The position numbers and the translations under genes were made by a program. A stretch of DNA of 46,592 nt from Sphingobium sp. (GTDB lineage Bacteria; Pseudomonadota; Alphaproteobacteria; Sphingomonadales; Sphingomonadaceae). The notes beneath the pieces are model-generated. The model saw only the letters and a list, made by a program, of their open reading frames with translations. It ran no database searches and had not been told where the DNA came from. The stretch lies in assembly GCA_013911745.1 (NCBI GenBank), contig JACESO010000012.1, forward strand, positions 1-46,592, in the 5' to 3' direction. Shown piece by piece: positions 1 to 10,141 of the stretch. Numbering within the stretch: the stretch's first letter is position 1; the number at the start of each line of letters is the position of its first letter.

Positions 1-69
1 GCCGAACGCATGGCCGATCCCTTCGCGCCGCAGCCGGCGCCGCCCCGCCAGCCCCGCGCCGCGCCCTGA
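1..69 (+). CDS. C-terminal tail of a gene entering from the left
   Basis: Frame 1 is open from the window edge and ends with TGA at 67-69. The 22 visible residues are proline- and alanine-rich (ending PRQPRAAP), a typical disordered tail. Too little is present to name the protein. A gap of 239 bases separates it from the ABC ATPase gene, so it may or may not belong to the same transcript. The weak point is that open frames are common at this GC content; the short Pro/Ala tail is the only support. Confidence 0.4.
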   Translation, partial: AERMADPFAPQPAPPRQPRAAP

Positions 70-179
70 CATGCCCCCCAGACATGCCGTCGCGCTGCTG
101 TCGCCCGACCGTGACTTCGGCATGACCCGGTTGTCGCGTCGCCGTCGCGATCCCGGCGCGCGCCTGTCGCTTCGCCGTC

Positions 180-197
180 CCGATTCGTGCGAATCGG
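180..197. promoter_or_regulatory. 18-bp near-perfect palindrome upstream of the ABC ATPase
   Basis: CCGATTCG-TG-CGAATCGG has perfect 8-base arms around a 2-base centre. It lies about 110 bases before the ATPase start, in an otherwise featureless 239-base gap. The very short centre favours a protein-binding site for a dimer over an RNA hairpin. No cognate regulator is evident nearby. Confidence 0.35.
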
Positions 198-308
198 CGC
201 GTAAAAACGGGCAGAATGGTGTGAACTTCACCTGTCGCGTTTCGGACCCCGCTTCGCAGCGGCAATCAGCCTCTTTCTTTCGCCGCCCCCCGTCCCCATA
301 GAGGGACC

Positions 309-1253
309 ATGACCGACGCCCCGTTCGCCTCGCCTCAGGCCGCCATCGATATCCGCAACCTCACCAAAGTCTACAAGGGCGGCAAGCGCGCGCTCGACGG
401 CATCAACCTCTCCATCCCGCGCGGCCAGATCTACGGCCTGCTCGGCCCCAACGGCGCGGGCAAGTCGACCACGATCAACATCCTCGCCGGCATGGTGAAC
501 AAGACCGCTGGCGACGTCAGCATCTGGGGCTTCGACATCGACGCGCACCCGCGCAATGCCAAGAATTCGATCGGCATCGTGCCGCAGGAAATCGTGTTCG
601 ACCCCTTCTTCACGCCCTTCGAAACGCTGGAGAACCAGGCCGGCTATTATGGCGTGCCCCAGGATCGCCGCCGCTCGATGGAACTGCTGCGCGCCGTCCA
701 TCTGGACGACAAGGCCAACGCCTATGCCCGCACCCTCTCGGGCGGCATGAAGCGGCGGCTGCTGGTGGCAAAGGCGATGGTCCATTCGCCGCCCATTCTG
801 GTGCTGGACGAACCCACCGCCGGCGTCGACGTCCAGTTGCGCCAGCAGCTCTGGGCCTATGTGCGCGAACTCAATCAGCGCGGCGTCACCATCGTGCTGA
901 CCACCCATTATCTGGAAGAGGCCGAGGAACTGTGCGACCGCATCGGCATCATCAACCACGGCCGGGTCATCACCGACAAGCCGACCCGCGAACTCATCGC
1001 CATGGCGCAGGAAAAGGTGGTGGTGGTAACGGTCGACCGCGATCTTCTCGCCGCCCCTGACGCGCCCTGCTTCGAAAAGGTCGAACTGTCGAACGACCGC
1101 ACGCTCACCATCACCTACAGCAAGGACCGCGCGAACGCCGGCCAGGTGCTGAGCGCGGTGCAGGCCAACGGCCTCTCCATCGTCGACGTCTCCACCCGCG
1201 ATCCCGACCTGGAGGACGTCTTCCTCAACCTGACGGCGGACGCGCAGGGTTGA
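309..1253 (+). CDS. ABC-2 type transporter, ATP-binding subunit
   Basis: 314 aa cytoplasmic ATPase expected to power a membrane exporter. Visible motifs: Walker A GPNGAGKS at about 46-53, the ABC signature LSGGM at about 143-147, Walker B ILVLDE followed by P at 163-169, and the switch His in LTTHYLEEAEELCDRIGII near 200. The C-terminal 80 residues resemble the extension of YadG/multidrug-type ABC-2 ATPases and end in the usual DLEDVFLNLT motif. The start follows GAGGGACC at a good distance. The permease partner is not in the window: downstream is nadB, and the upstream gene is only a tail. Substrate cannot be read from the ATPase. Family call is secure; transport direction is inferred from family. 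Confidence 0.9.
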   Translation: MTDAPFASPQAAIDIRNLTKVYKGGKRALDGINLSIPRGQIYGLLGPNGAGKSTTINILAGMVNKTAGDVSIWGFDIDAHPRNAKNSIGIVPQEIVFDPFFTPFETLENQAGYYGVPQDRRRSMELLRAVHLDDKANAYARTLSGGMKRRLLVAKAMVHSPPILVLDEPTAGVDVQLRQQLWAYVRELNQRGVTIVLTTHYLEEAEELCDRIGIINHGRVITDKPTRELIAMAQEKVVVVTVDRDLLAAPDAPCFEKVELSNDRTLTITYSKDRANAGQVLSAVQANGLSIVDVSTRDPDLEDVFLNLTADAQG

Positions 1254-1262
1254 TCTTTTCTT

Positions 1263-1339
1263 CCGTTCGCCCTGAGCTTGTCGAAGGGCCTCCTTTTCTT
1301 CAAGACAGGGTGGGGCTTCGGCAGGCTCAGCCCGAACGG
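1263..1339. repeat. Sphingomonad-type intergenic inverted repeat (REP-like / terminator)
   Basis: Two imperfect inverted arms flank the space between the ABC ATPase and nadB: CGTTCGCCCTGAGCTTGTCG near 1264 and, on the opposite strand, CGTTCGGGCTGAGCCTGCCG ending near 1338. Sequences of this type (CGTTCGNNCTGAGC.TG.CGAAG) are, from memory, scattered between genes in many sphingomonad genomes. The pair can fold into a long stem. It may end the ATPase transcript or be a mobile REP-like unit. Confidence 0.65.
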
Positions 1340-1359
1340 ATCAAGAAACCAGAACAAGA

Positions 1360-2948
<1,589 letters not shown>

Positions 2949-2952
<4 letters not shown>

Positions 2953-3776
2953 CCGCCCAGAAAATCCTTCAGCAGCGCGTTGAAGCGGGCGGGCTGGTCG
3001 GCCATCACCATATGCCCACTCGGGCCGATGGGCTTCAGCAAAGCCCCTTTCCTTGCCGCATAGGCGCTGCGAAACCGCTCGGTGATGGCAGCGTTCCTCT
3101 GCGCGTCGTTCCCCACGGCGTAGACGACCTCCAGCGGAGCGGAAAGGCGCGGCAATTGCGGTTCCAGGTCGATATTGGCGAGGTCGCGCAGCGCGTTGGC
3201 GATCACGTCGGGATCGCTGCCCTGTGCGCCGGGCGTGCGCGCGACCATCTGCGCCAGGTAGCGCCGCCCCGCCGCCGTCCCGGTCAGATAACCGCTCAGC
3301 TGATCCGCCAGAAAGCCGAGGCCGCTCGCCGTCCCGCCGACCATCGCCGCGCCGGCGGGCAGCATGTCGACCACCATCACCCGCCGGGCGACCCCCTTCA
3401 GCCCCAGCATCATCGCCAGCGTCCCGCCCATCGAATGACCGACCACGGCCGGCCGCTTCAGCCCTGCGGCAGCGATGTAGCGGGCGATTTCGTCCGCCAC
3501 CGGCTGCACGACGGGGCCGTTTGCATTACCGTCGGCCGGCAAGCCCGCGAAGCCACGAACCTGCACCAGATGAAATCGATATCGGCCGAGCGCGCCGACC
3601 ACGCCGTTCCAGACGGCAGGACCGCTTGACAGGCCGGGGATCAGCAGCACGTCCGGCCCGTTGCCGCGCACGGTCAAGGCAATGCGGCGCGACGCGAACG
3701 GCGCCGCCCAGCCCGGACGTGCCCATGCCAACCCGCCCGCCGCCGCCGCGCCGACCAGCAGCGTCCGCCTGTCCAT
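2949..3776 (-). CDS. Secreted alpha/beta-fold hydrolase
   Basis: 275 aa. The N-terminus MDRRTLLVGAAAAGGLAWA resembles a Tat or Sec signal with a cleavage region near GWAAP, so export is likely. The fold is an alpha/beta hydrolase: oxyanion region LIPGLSSGPAVW, nucleophile elbow GHSMGG with Ser115, an acid in YAVGNDA and the catalytic His in GPSGHMVMADQP. Substrate is unknown; small esters or lactones are typical of this class. The chosen ATG at 3776 has GGAG six bases upstream; an in-frame ATG at 3788 lacks a good ribosome site. The gene ends inside the nadB stop region (convergent). It is divergent from the beta-lactamase-like gene, with a 186-base region between them. Confidence 0.85.
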
Positions 3777-3962
3777 CCTCTGCTCCATGCCGCCGCTATT
3801 GCCCGTCCGCCGCTGAACCGCAACTGAGCAATATCGATATGGATCAAGCGGTTGCACCCTTGCCCTTCCCTCCATCGTATTTCAGGAATCATTCGTCGCA
3901 GGGCCCTTGCCGTCTCGGCTCCCAAGCGCGCCATATGGCGGCAGAGAGTGCCGGGGTTATCA

Positions 3963-5099
3963 ATGACATCGAATGGCAATCGGGGCGACACAGTGCGCCT
4001 CGCCCTGTTGATCGCAGCCTTGTCCGCCTGCGTCAGCGCGCCGGAACGGCCGGGCGCGCAGGCGGCAGCGGCAGTGCCTCAGAAAAAGCCGCAGCCTACG
4101 ACCAACACGTGGCCGATCCGCCCCGTCGCCAATCCGCCCGAAACCTATCGCGACATCGACCAGAGGGAAGCGCCGCCCCCCGCGCTTGTCGAGGTGGTGC
4201 GCAATCTTGGCCAGAGCTTCAGCGGGAAGGTCGGGATCGCGGTCCGCCGCATCGGTGCGGACTGGACGGTGGCGTGGAACGGCAATGCCCTCTTCCCGCA
4301 GCAAAGCGTCTCGAAGCTGTGGGTCTCCATGACCTTCCTCGACGCGGTGGATCGCGGCAAGCTGCGCATCACCGACACGGCGACGATCACGAAGAACGAC
4401 CTGACCCTGTTCCATCAGCCCAGCGCCATGATGCTGAAGGACGGGATGTGGACGACCAGCTATTCCGACCTGATGCGCCGCGCCTTGACGCAGAGCGACA
4501 ATACCGCCAACGACACGCTGCTGCGCGCCGTGGGCGGGCCGGAAGCGGTGCGTAGTTATCTCGCGCGCAAGATGATCCGCGACATCCGCTTCGGTCCCGG
4601 CGAACGCTTGCTGCAATCGGCGACGGCGGGACTCGACTGGCGTCAGGATTATTCCGTCGGCCGCAATTTCTACGCCGCCCGCGCCCGGCTGCCGATGGCG
4701 GTCCGGGTCCGGGCGCTCGACAATTATCTGGCCAACCCGCCGGATGGCGCCGCCCCCTCATCCATCGTCCACGCGCTCGCCAAGCTGAAGCAGAACCAGA
4801 TGCTCTCGCCCGCCTCCTCGCGGCTGCTCATGTCGATCATGTCGGAAGCCAAGACCGGGCCCCGGCGCATCAAGGGCGGCGTCCCTCCCGGCTGGTCCTA
4901 TCTCCACAAGACCGGCACCGGGCAGGACCTGCCGCCGCGCTCGACCGGCTATAACGACATCGGCATCATGACCGCGCCTGACGGCACCAGCTATGCGGTG
5001 GCAGTCATGATTGGCTCCACCACTCGCCCCATCCCCGAGCGTATGGAATTGATGCAGGCAGTGTCGCGGGCCATCGCCGCCAACCATGAAAAGCGCTGA
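3963..5099 (+). CDS. Class A beta-lactamase-like serine hydrolase lipoprotein
   Basis: 378 aa. The N-terminus ends in a lipobox LSAC (Cys23), predicting a lipid-anchored periplasmic enzyme. A Pro/Gln-rich linker covers about 30-70. Active-site motifs of the class A/PBP fold are all present: SVSK (Ser115, Lys118), SDN (178-180) and HKTGTG (KTG 316-318). The omega-loop glutamate is less clear; Glu214 in GERLLQ sits where class A enzymes have ExxLN, but with Gln for Asn. The SDN to KTG distance is about 30-40 residues longer than in TEM-like enzymes because of an insert around 223-262. It could be a true beta-lactamase, a DD-peptidase or an esterase. An upstream-extended reading from 3852 has no signal peptide and is less likely. 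Confidence 0.8.
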   Translation: MTSNGNRGDTVRLALLIAALSACVSAPERPGAQAAAAVPQKKPQPTTNTWPIRPVANPPETYRDIDQREAPPPALVEVVRNLGQSFSGKVGIAVRRIGADWTVAWNGNALFPQQSVSKLWVSMTFLDAVDRGKLRITDTATITKNDLTLFHQPSAMMLKDGMWTTSYSDLMRRALTQSDNTANDTLLRAVGGPEAVRSYLARKMIRDIRFGPGERLLQSATAGLDWRQDYSVGRNFYAARARLPMAVRVRALDNYLANPPDGAAPSSIVHALAKLKQNQMLSPASSRLLMSIMSEAKTGPRRIKGGVPPGWSYLHKTGTGQDLPPRSTGYNDIGIMTAPDGTSYAVAVMIGSTTRPIPERMELMQAVSRAIAANHEKR

Positions 5100-5108
5100 T
5101 CGACGGGA

Positions 5109-5912
5109 TCAGAAGCGGCGCGTGACGCCGACATAAAGCTCCCGGTCGGGCGAGTCCGCGTTGAGGCCCAGGTTGACGCCGGCGTCGAATTGCAGGTCGT
5201 CGCCCGGCTGCCATGCCAGCGACAACCCGGCCAGCGCCTGCGTGCTGTGATCTGATGGGTCACGGTCGCGCATCAACGACGTCTCGATGCTCGCCGAAAC
5301 CGCATCGCTGATGTCGAAGCCGAGGCCCATAACGCTGCCATAGGCGAGATGGCGACCGTCGCCATCTTCATCCACGGCGGCATCGACCTCGGGCGTCAGT
5401 TGCAGAGCGACGCCCTTGGTCAGCTCGTAGCTGACGGGAAGGAGGAGTCCCGCGCCCCAGTCTCCCACGCCGATCGCGGAGCCTCCGGTCGGCAAGGTGG
5501 CGTAGGGCAGGACGGCGATGGAGAAGCCCGATCCATCCGGGTTGTGCAGATTCTGGAGCAGGCCGATCCGCACATCGCCCACCCCCGCGCTCCGATCGAC
5601 AAGGCCGGTGACACGATCCCGCGCCCGCTCATGACCATAGGCGGTCCAGCCGATCTGCGCCTCCAGGCTCTCGGTCAGGCCAAAGCGGAGGAGAAGGTCG
5701 CCGGTTTCAACTCTATCGGTGCGGCTCAGCGCATCCTTGTCGTGGGTCCAATCAGCGAGGCCCAGCTCCGCCACGACGCGCCCCGGCTCCACGGTACAGG
5801 GCGGCGTGCCAAGGCCCGGTCGATCCGTGCACAAGTCCCGCGCATCCTGCGCATGTGCGAGCACGGGACAGGCGGCCAGCGCGGCTGCGGCAAGGATCCA
5901 CCGGAAATTCAT
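5109..5912 (-). CDS. Predicted outer-membrane protein (MetA-pathway-of-phenol-degradation-like transporter family)
   Basis: 267 aa. It begins with a Sec signal peptide (MNFRWILAAAALAACPVLAHA) and ends in Phe, as beta-barrel outer-membrane proteins do. The body alternates polar and hydrophobic residues with motifs such as RFGLTESLEAQIGW and VGDVRIGLLQNL that I associate with the PF13557 family, a set of putative outer-membrane channels. No substrate can be assigned. ATG at 5912 follows GAGAGGGGCGTC, a good ribosome site, so the longer frame from 5942 is rejected. An inverted repeat at 5944-5959 lies just upstream. Two Cys residues near the mature N-terminus (DLCTDRPGLGTPPCT) may form a disulfide. 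Confidence 0.7.
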   Translation of the reverse strand: MNFRWILAAAALAACPVLAHAQDARDLCTDRPGLGTPPCTVEPGRVVAELGLADWTHDKDALSRTDRVETGDLLLRFGLTESLEAQIGWTAYGHERARDRVTGLVDRSAGVGDVRIGLLQNLHNPDGSGFSIAVLPYATLPTGGSAIGVGDWGAGLLLPVSYELTKGVALQLTPEVDAAVDEDGDGRHLAYGSVMGLGFDISDAVSASIETSLMRDRDPSDHSTQALAGLSLAWQPGDDLQFDAGVNLGLNADSPDRELYVGVTRRF

Positions 5913-5943
5913 GACGCCCCTCTCACCCGAATATAGCAACAAG

Positions 5944-5959
5944 GCAGAAATAATTCTGC
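5944..5959. promoter_or_regulatory. Inverted repeat GCAGAA-ATAA-TTCTGC
   Basis: Perfect 6-base arms around a 4-base AT-rich centre, 32 bases before the outer-membrane protein start and 70 bases before polA (divergent). The position fits an operator for the minus-strand gene. No regulator gene is adjacent, so the binding protein is unknown. Confidence 0.35.
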
Positions 5960-6028
5960 ACCATCCTTGTTCCCTTCAGAAGGCGGCAGCACTGGAGGGG
6001 GCGACGGTTAGCGGCTATCTCCCTCGCC

Positions 6029-8815
6029 ATGACCCAGAATCATCTCTACCTCGTCGACGGCTCGGGCTACATCTTCCGCGCCTATCACCAGTTGCCGCCG
6101 CTCACCAACCGGCACGGCCAGCCCGTCGGCGCGGTCTATGGCTATACGACGATGCTCTGGAAGCTGGCGGAGGAGTTGGGCCGCGCGGAAGGGCCGACCC
6201 ATATGGCGGTGGTGCTGGACAAGGGGTCGCACACCTTCCGCAACGACATGTACGACCAGTATAAGGCACACCGTCCGCCGCCGCCCGAAGACCTCGTCCC
6301 CCAGTTCCCGATGATCCGCGACGCCACCCGCGCCTTCTCCCTCCCCTGTATCGAGGAGGCGGGCTATGAAGCGGACGACATCATCGCCAGCTATACGAAG
6401 GCGGCGGTGGCGCAGGGCTGGCACGTCACCATCGTCAGCTCCGACAAGGACTTGATGCAGCTGATCCAGCCCGGCGTCGACATGTACGACACGATGAAGA
6501 ATGAGCGGCGCGGCGCCGACTATGTCATCGGCAAGTTCGGCGTCGGACCGGAACTGCTGGGCGACGTTCTGGCGCTGATGGGCGACAGCGTGGATAATGT
6601 GCCCGGCATCCCCGGCATCGGACCCAAGACGGCGGCGAAGCTCATCACCGAATATGGCGGGCTGGAAGCGGCGCTGGAAGCCGCGCCGCTGATGAAGAAA
6701 TCGAAGATGCAGGAAAACCTGATCGCGCACGCCGACATGGCGCGCCTGTCGCGCCGGCTGGTCGCGCTGCACGAAACGATGGACCTGCCCGAACCGCTTG
6801 AGGAGCTGACGCTCAAGGGCATCCCCAAGGAACCGTTGCAGGCGTTCCTTGAGCATCATGGCTTCAAGACGCTGCTGGGGCGGCTCGGCGCACCGGCGGC
6901 TGCGGTGGCAGTCGCGGCTGCCGCTGCGGCGGTGACGGACGAAGCCGCCCCGCCCCCGCCCGCCTTCGCCGACGAACCCGCCATCGACCGCAGCCTCTAT
7001 GAAACCGTGGTGACGGAGGAGGCGCTCAACCGATGGATCGCGGCGGCGCAGGCGGAGGGCGTGGTCGCGGTCGACACCGAAACCGACATGCTCGATTGCG
7101 TATCCTGCGGCCTTGTGGGGGTGAGCCTCGCCACCGGGCCGAACGCCGCCTGCTACATTCCGGTCGGCCATGGTGGCACCGACATGTTCGCCGAGCGCCC
7201 TCAGCAACTCGACAAGACCTTGGTCCTGTCGAAACTCAAGCCGCTGCTGGAGGACGACGCCGTCCTCAAGGTCGGGCAAAATCTCAAATATGACCTCACT
7301 GTCCTGCGCCGACACGGGATCGAAGTCGCGCCCTATGACGACACCATCGTCATGAGCTTCGACCTCGACGCAGGCCAGTCCCTCGCCGGCCACGGCATGG
7401 ACGAGGCGGCGCGGGTACACCTCAATCACACCTGCATCAGCTTCAAGGATGTGGTCGGCTCCGGCAAGAACCAGATAACCTTCGGCGAAGTCCCCCTCGA
7501 CCGCGCGACCGAATATGCCGCCGAGGATGCGGACGTCACCCTGCGCCTGTGGAAGCGCTTCAAGGCCCGCGTCGCCAATGAAGGCGCGAGCCGCGTCTAT
7601 GAACTGGTCGACCGGCCGCTCGTCGGCGTGATCGCGGGCATGGAATATGCCGGGATCAAGGTGGACCGCGAGGCACTTTCTCGCCTGTCTGCCGAATTCA
7701 CCGCAGGCATCGCCGCGCTGGAGACGGAAATCCACGAGATCGCGGGCCAGCCCTTCGCCATCGGATCGACCCAGCAGCTGGGCGCGATCCTGTTCGACAA
7801 GATGGGATACAAGGGCGGCAAGAAGGGCAAGTCCGGGGCCTACTCCACAGATGTCACCATCCTCGAACAGTTGAAGGCACAGGGCGCGCCCATCGCTGCC
7901 AAGGTACTGGAATGGCGGCAGCTATCCAAGCTCAAATCAACCTACACCGACGCGCTTCAGGCGCAGATCAACAAGGATACGGGCCGCGTCCACACCAGCT
8001 ATTCGCTGACCGGCGCGCAGACCGGCCGCCTCTCCTCGACCGATCCCAACCTTCAGAATATCCCGATCCGCACCGAAGTCGGCCGCCAGATCCGTCACGC
8101 CTTCGTCGCCGAACCGGGCAATGTCATCCTCGCGGCGGACTATAGCCAGATCGAACTGCGGCTCGCCGCCCACATGGCCGACGTGCCCGCGCTGCGCGAC
8201 GCCTTCGCGGCCGGAGAGGACATCCACGCCGCCACCGCCGAGCAATTGTTCGGAGAGGTCAACCGCGACACGCGCGGGCGGGCGAAGACGATCAACTTCG
8301 CGATCCTCTACGGCATTTCGCGCTGGGGCCTCGCCGGCCGGCTAGAGATCAGCGCGGACGAGGCGCAGGACATGATCAGCCGCTATTATGAGCGCTTTCC
8401 GGGCATCAGCGTCTATATCAACGAGACGATCGAGAAGGCGCGCAGGCTCGGCTACACCGAAACCCTGTTCGGACGAAAGACATGGTTCCCGCGCATCTCC
8501 GCCCCGATCCAGCATGAGCGGCAGGGTGCCGAGCGCGCCGCTATCAACGCCCCGATCCAGGGCACCAGCGCCGACATCATCAAGCGCGCCATGGCACGGA
8601 TGGCACCGGCTCTGGAGGCATCGGGACTGCCCAACGTGAAGATGCTGCTTCAGGTTCACGACGAACTGGTCTTCGAGCTGCCGGAAGGGGATGTCGAAGC
8701 CGCCAGCACGGTCATCCGCCGCGTCATGGAAAGCGCCGCCGAACCGATCGTGAAACTGAGCGTCCCGCTCAGCGTGGAAATCGGCACCGGCCCAAGCTGG
8801 GGCGCGGCGCATTGA
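6029..8815 (+). CDS. polA: DNA polymerase I
   Basis: 928 aa three-domain enzyme for Okazaki fragment processing and excision repair. The 5'-3' exonuclease occupies about 1-290 (YEADDIIASY, SSDKDLMQLI, GDSVDNVPGIPGIGPKTA). An Ala/Pro-rich linker (about 292-320) follows. The 3'-5' proofreading domain keeps its metal ligands: VDTETD (Asp349, Glu351), NLKYDL and YAAEDAD. The polymerase domain shows motif A DYSQIELR (Asp704), the O-helix RAKTINFAILYG and motif C VHDEL (His877-Asp878-Glu879). The length is normal for alphaproteobacteria. ATG at 6029 begins the conserved NHLYLVDGSGYIFRA segment. No sign of truncation. Confidence 0.98.
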   Translation: MTQNHLYLVDGSGYIFRAYHQLPPLTNRHGQPVGAVYGYTTMLWKLAEELGRAEGPTHMAVVLDKGSHTFRNDMYDQYKAHRPPPPEDLVPQFPMIRDATRAFSLPCIEEAGYEADDIIASYTKAAVAQGWHVTIVSSDKDLMQLIQPGVDMYDTMKNERRGADYVIGKFGVGPELLGDVLALMGDSVDNVPGIPGIGPKTAAKLITEYGGLEAALEAAPLMKKSKMQENLIAHADMARLSRRLVALHETMDLPEPLEELTLKGIPKEPLQAFLEHHGFKTLLGRLGAPAAAVAVAAAAAAVTDEAAPPPPAFADEPAIDRSLYETVVTEEALNRWIAAAQAEGVVAVDTETDMLDCVSCGLVGVSLATGPNAACYIPVGHGGTDMFAERPQQLDKTLVLSKLKPLLEDDAVLKVGQNLKYDLTVLRRHGIEVAPYDDTIVMSFDLDAGQSLAGHGMDEAARVHLNHTCISFKDVVGSGKNQITFGEVPLDRATEYAAEDADVTLRLWKRFKARVANEGASRVYELVDRPLVGVIAGMEYAGIKVDREALSRLSAEFTAGIAALETEIHEIAGQPFAIGSTQQLGAILFDKMGYKGGKKGKSGAYSTDVTILEQLKAQGAPIAAKVLEWRQLSKLKSTYTDALQAQINKDTGRVHTSYSLTGAQTGRLSSTDPNLQNIPIRTEVGRQIRHAFVAEPGNVILAADYSQIELRLAAHMADVPALRDAFAAGEDIHAATAEQLFGEVNRDTRGRAKTINFAILYGISRWGLAGRLEISADEAQDMISRYYERFPGISVYINETIEKARRLGYTETLFGRKTWFPRISAPIQHERQGAERAAINAPIQGTSADIIKRAMARMAPALEASGLPNVKMLLQVHDELVFELPEGDVEAASTVIRRVMESAAEPIVKLSVPLSVEIGTGPSWGAAH

Positions 8816-8821
8816 TGCGAA

Positions 8822-8844
8822 GGCCGGCCCTCACCGGACCGGCC
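8822..8844. terminator. GC-rich hairpin between convergent polA and zinc-ribbon genes
   Basis: GGCCGG (8822-8827) pairs with CCGGCC (8839-8844) around an 11-base loop. It sits in the 33-base space between two convergent stops. There is no T-tract on either strand, so it would be a weak or Rho-assisted bidirectional terminator. Confidence 0.35.
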
Positions 8845-8848
8845 CCCA

Positions 8849-9133
8849 TCAATCGAACAACTCTTCCAGAAAGCTCTTCTTCCGCTTCTTCTGGAAGCTG
8901 ACGCCATGGTCGTAATGCCCCCGGTCCGGGCGATAGCTCGCCACCCCACCCTGCGGCGCGGAGGCGATCCCCCCGGCCGACCGCTCGATGATCTTGTCGA
9001 GTTCACCCCGGTCGAGCCATACACCACGACATTGGGGACAATAGTCGATCTCGACGCCCTGCCGGTCCGTCATGGCGAGGCCGACATGACAGACCGGGCA
9101 GAGCATGGCCGAAACGGCGGCGGCGTCTCGCAT
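8849..9133 (-). CDS. TFIIB-type zinc-ribbon small protein
   Basis: 94 aa. Residues 11-50 carry one zinc ribbon of the zf-TFIIB family: LCPVCHVGL, then GVEIDYCPQCRGVWLDRGELDKIIE, with two CPxC knuckles. The C-terminus is basic and aromatic (QKKRKKSFLEELFD). Function of this family is not established; it is often encoded near membrane or stress genes. Its ATG shares one base with the TGA of the BI-1 gene (TGATG), so the two are probably translationally coupled. A second in-frame ATG at 9106 begins directly at the first knuckle and cannot be excluded as the start. Confidence 0.8.
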   Translation of the reverse strand: MRDAAAVSAMLCPVCHVGLAMTDRQGVEIDYCPQCRGVWLDRGELDKIIERSAGGIASAPQGGVASYRPDRGHYDHGVSFQKKRKKSFLEELFD

Positions 9134-9843
9134 CACTCGCGCTCGCCGGTCAGGCTGAGCAGCGCCTGAAAGAGGTTGACGAAGTTCAGGTACAGCGACA
9201 GCGCGCCCATCACCTGCATCTTTTCCGCCACTTCCTGTCCCGCATAGTGGAAATAATCCGACTTGATGCGCTGCACGTCCCAGGCCGTGAGGCCTGTGAA
9301 GATCACCACGGCTAGGATCGACACGACCATCTGCAGGGCGGAAGAGCCGATGAAGATGTTGATGAGGCTGGCGACCAGGATGCCGATCAGGCCCATGATG
9401 AGGAAGCTGCCGACCTTGGTCAGGTCGCGCTTCGTCGTGTAACCCCACAGCGCCATGGCCAGGAACATGACCGCGGCCGAGAAGAAGGCCTGCGCGATGC
9501 TGGCCTGCGTGAAGACCAGGAAGATGCTGGCCATCGACACGCCCATCACCGCCGAGAAGGCCCAGAAGGCCATGCGGGCGCCAGCCGTCGTCATCCGGTC
9601 GATGCGAAAGCTGAAGAAGAAGACGAACGCCAGCGGCGCGAAGATCGCGACCCATTTGAGCGGCGTGCCGAAGATGGCCGCCGCGAGCGCGGGCGTGTTG
9701 GCGATGGCGAAGGCGACGAGGCCGGTAATCACCAGCCCGATGCCCATGTTGCGGAAAACGCCCAGCATATGCGCGCGCAGCCCGGCATCGGTATCCACCG
9801 ACCGGCTGGCGCCATAGCCCGGCATGCGTACGGGATTATTCAC
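9133..9843 (-). CDS. Bax inhibitor-1 (BI-1/YccA) family membrane protein
   Basis: 236 aa integral inner-membrane protein with about seven hydrophobic helices from residue 30 on. Family hallmarks are visible: MTTAGARMAFWAFSAVMGVSMASIFLVFT in the middle, GLTAWDVQRIKSDY and the C-terminal SLYLNFVNLFQALLSL. The group includes YbhL/YccA, a modulator of FtsH, and BI-1 proteins proposed as pH-sensitive calcium leaks; the role here is not known. The N-terminal 30 residues are hydrophilic (cytoplasmic). The gene is first in a two-gene unit with the zinc-ribbon protein. Its promoter region (9844-10141) is shared divergently with cysS; I see no convincing -35/-10 pair in it. Confidence 0.9.
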   Translation of the reverse strand: MNNPVRMPGYGASRSVDTDAGLRAHMLGVFRNMGIGLVITGLVAFAIANTPALAAAIFGTPLKWVAIFAPLAFVFFFSFRIDRMTTAGARMAFWAFSAVMGVSMASIFLVFTQASIAQAFFSAAVMFLAMALWGYTTKRDLTKVGSFLIMGLIGILVASLINIFIGSSALQMVVSILAVVIFTGLTAWDVQRIKSDYFHYAGQEVAEKMQVMGALSLYLNFVNLFQALLSLTGERE

Positions 9844-10141
9844 TTCTGCTCACTCCATCCAAAAGTTGGTTCGAGTGGCCCGGTGCGGTCTCCTGCGACG
9901 CTGGAGAGGGGGCTTGAGCGTCACACAACCTGCACCGAGCGCACTCGATGCGGTCCGACATCGCGACAGGATCAAAGGGGGCATGTCCTGTCGCCAGAGG
10001 GGCCCGGCCCGCATGCGCAATCTGGGGTGGGGAACGCATGGGCGCAAGGGATCGCCGCGCTGGCAACATTTTATTACAAAGCCAGTCGCGCGCCGCCAAG
10101 GATTGACCCTTGCCCCGTCTCGCGACATGGCTTTTGCCATC

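Noticed and set aside
71-301. 76-aa open frame before the ABC ATPase
   Set aside because: Arg/Ser/Pro-rich, no ribosome site, and it spans the palindrome at 180-197.
3831-3840. Palindrome ATATCGATAT in the hydrolase/beta-lactamase divergent region
   Set aside because: Ten-base AT palindromes are expected by chance, and no arms extend it. No promoter boxes line up with it.
9824-10141. 106-residue N-terminal extension of CysS
   Set aside because: No similarity to CysS; it crosses the divergent promoter region.
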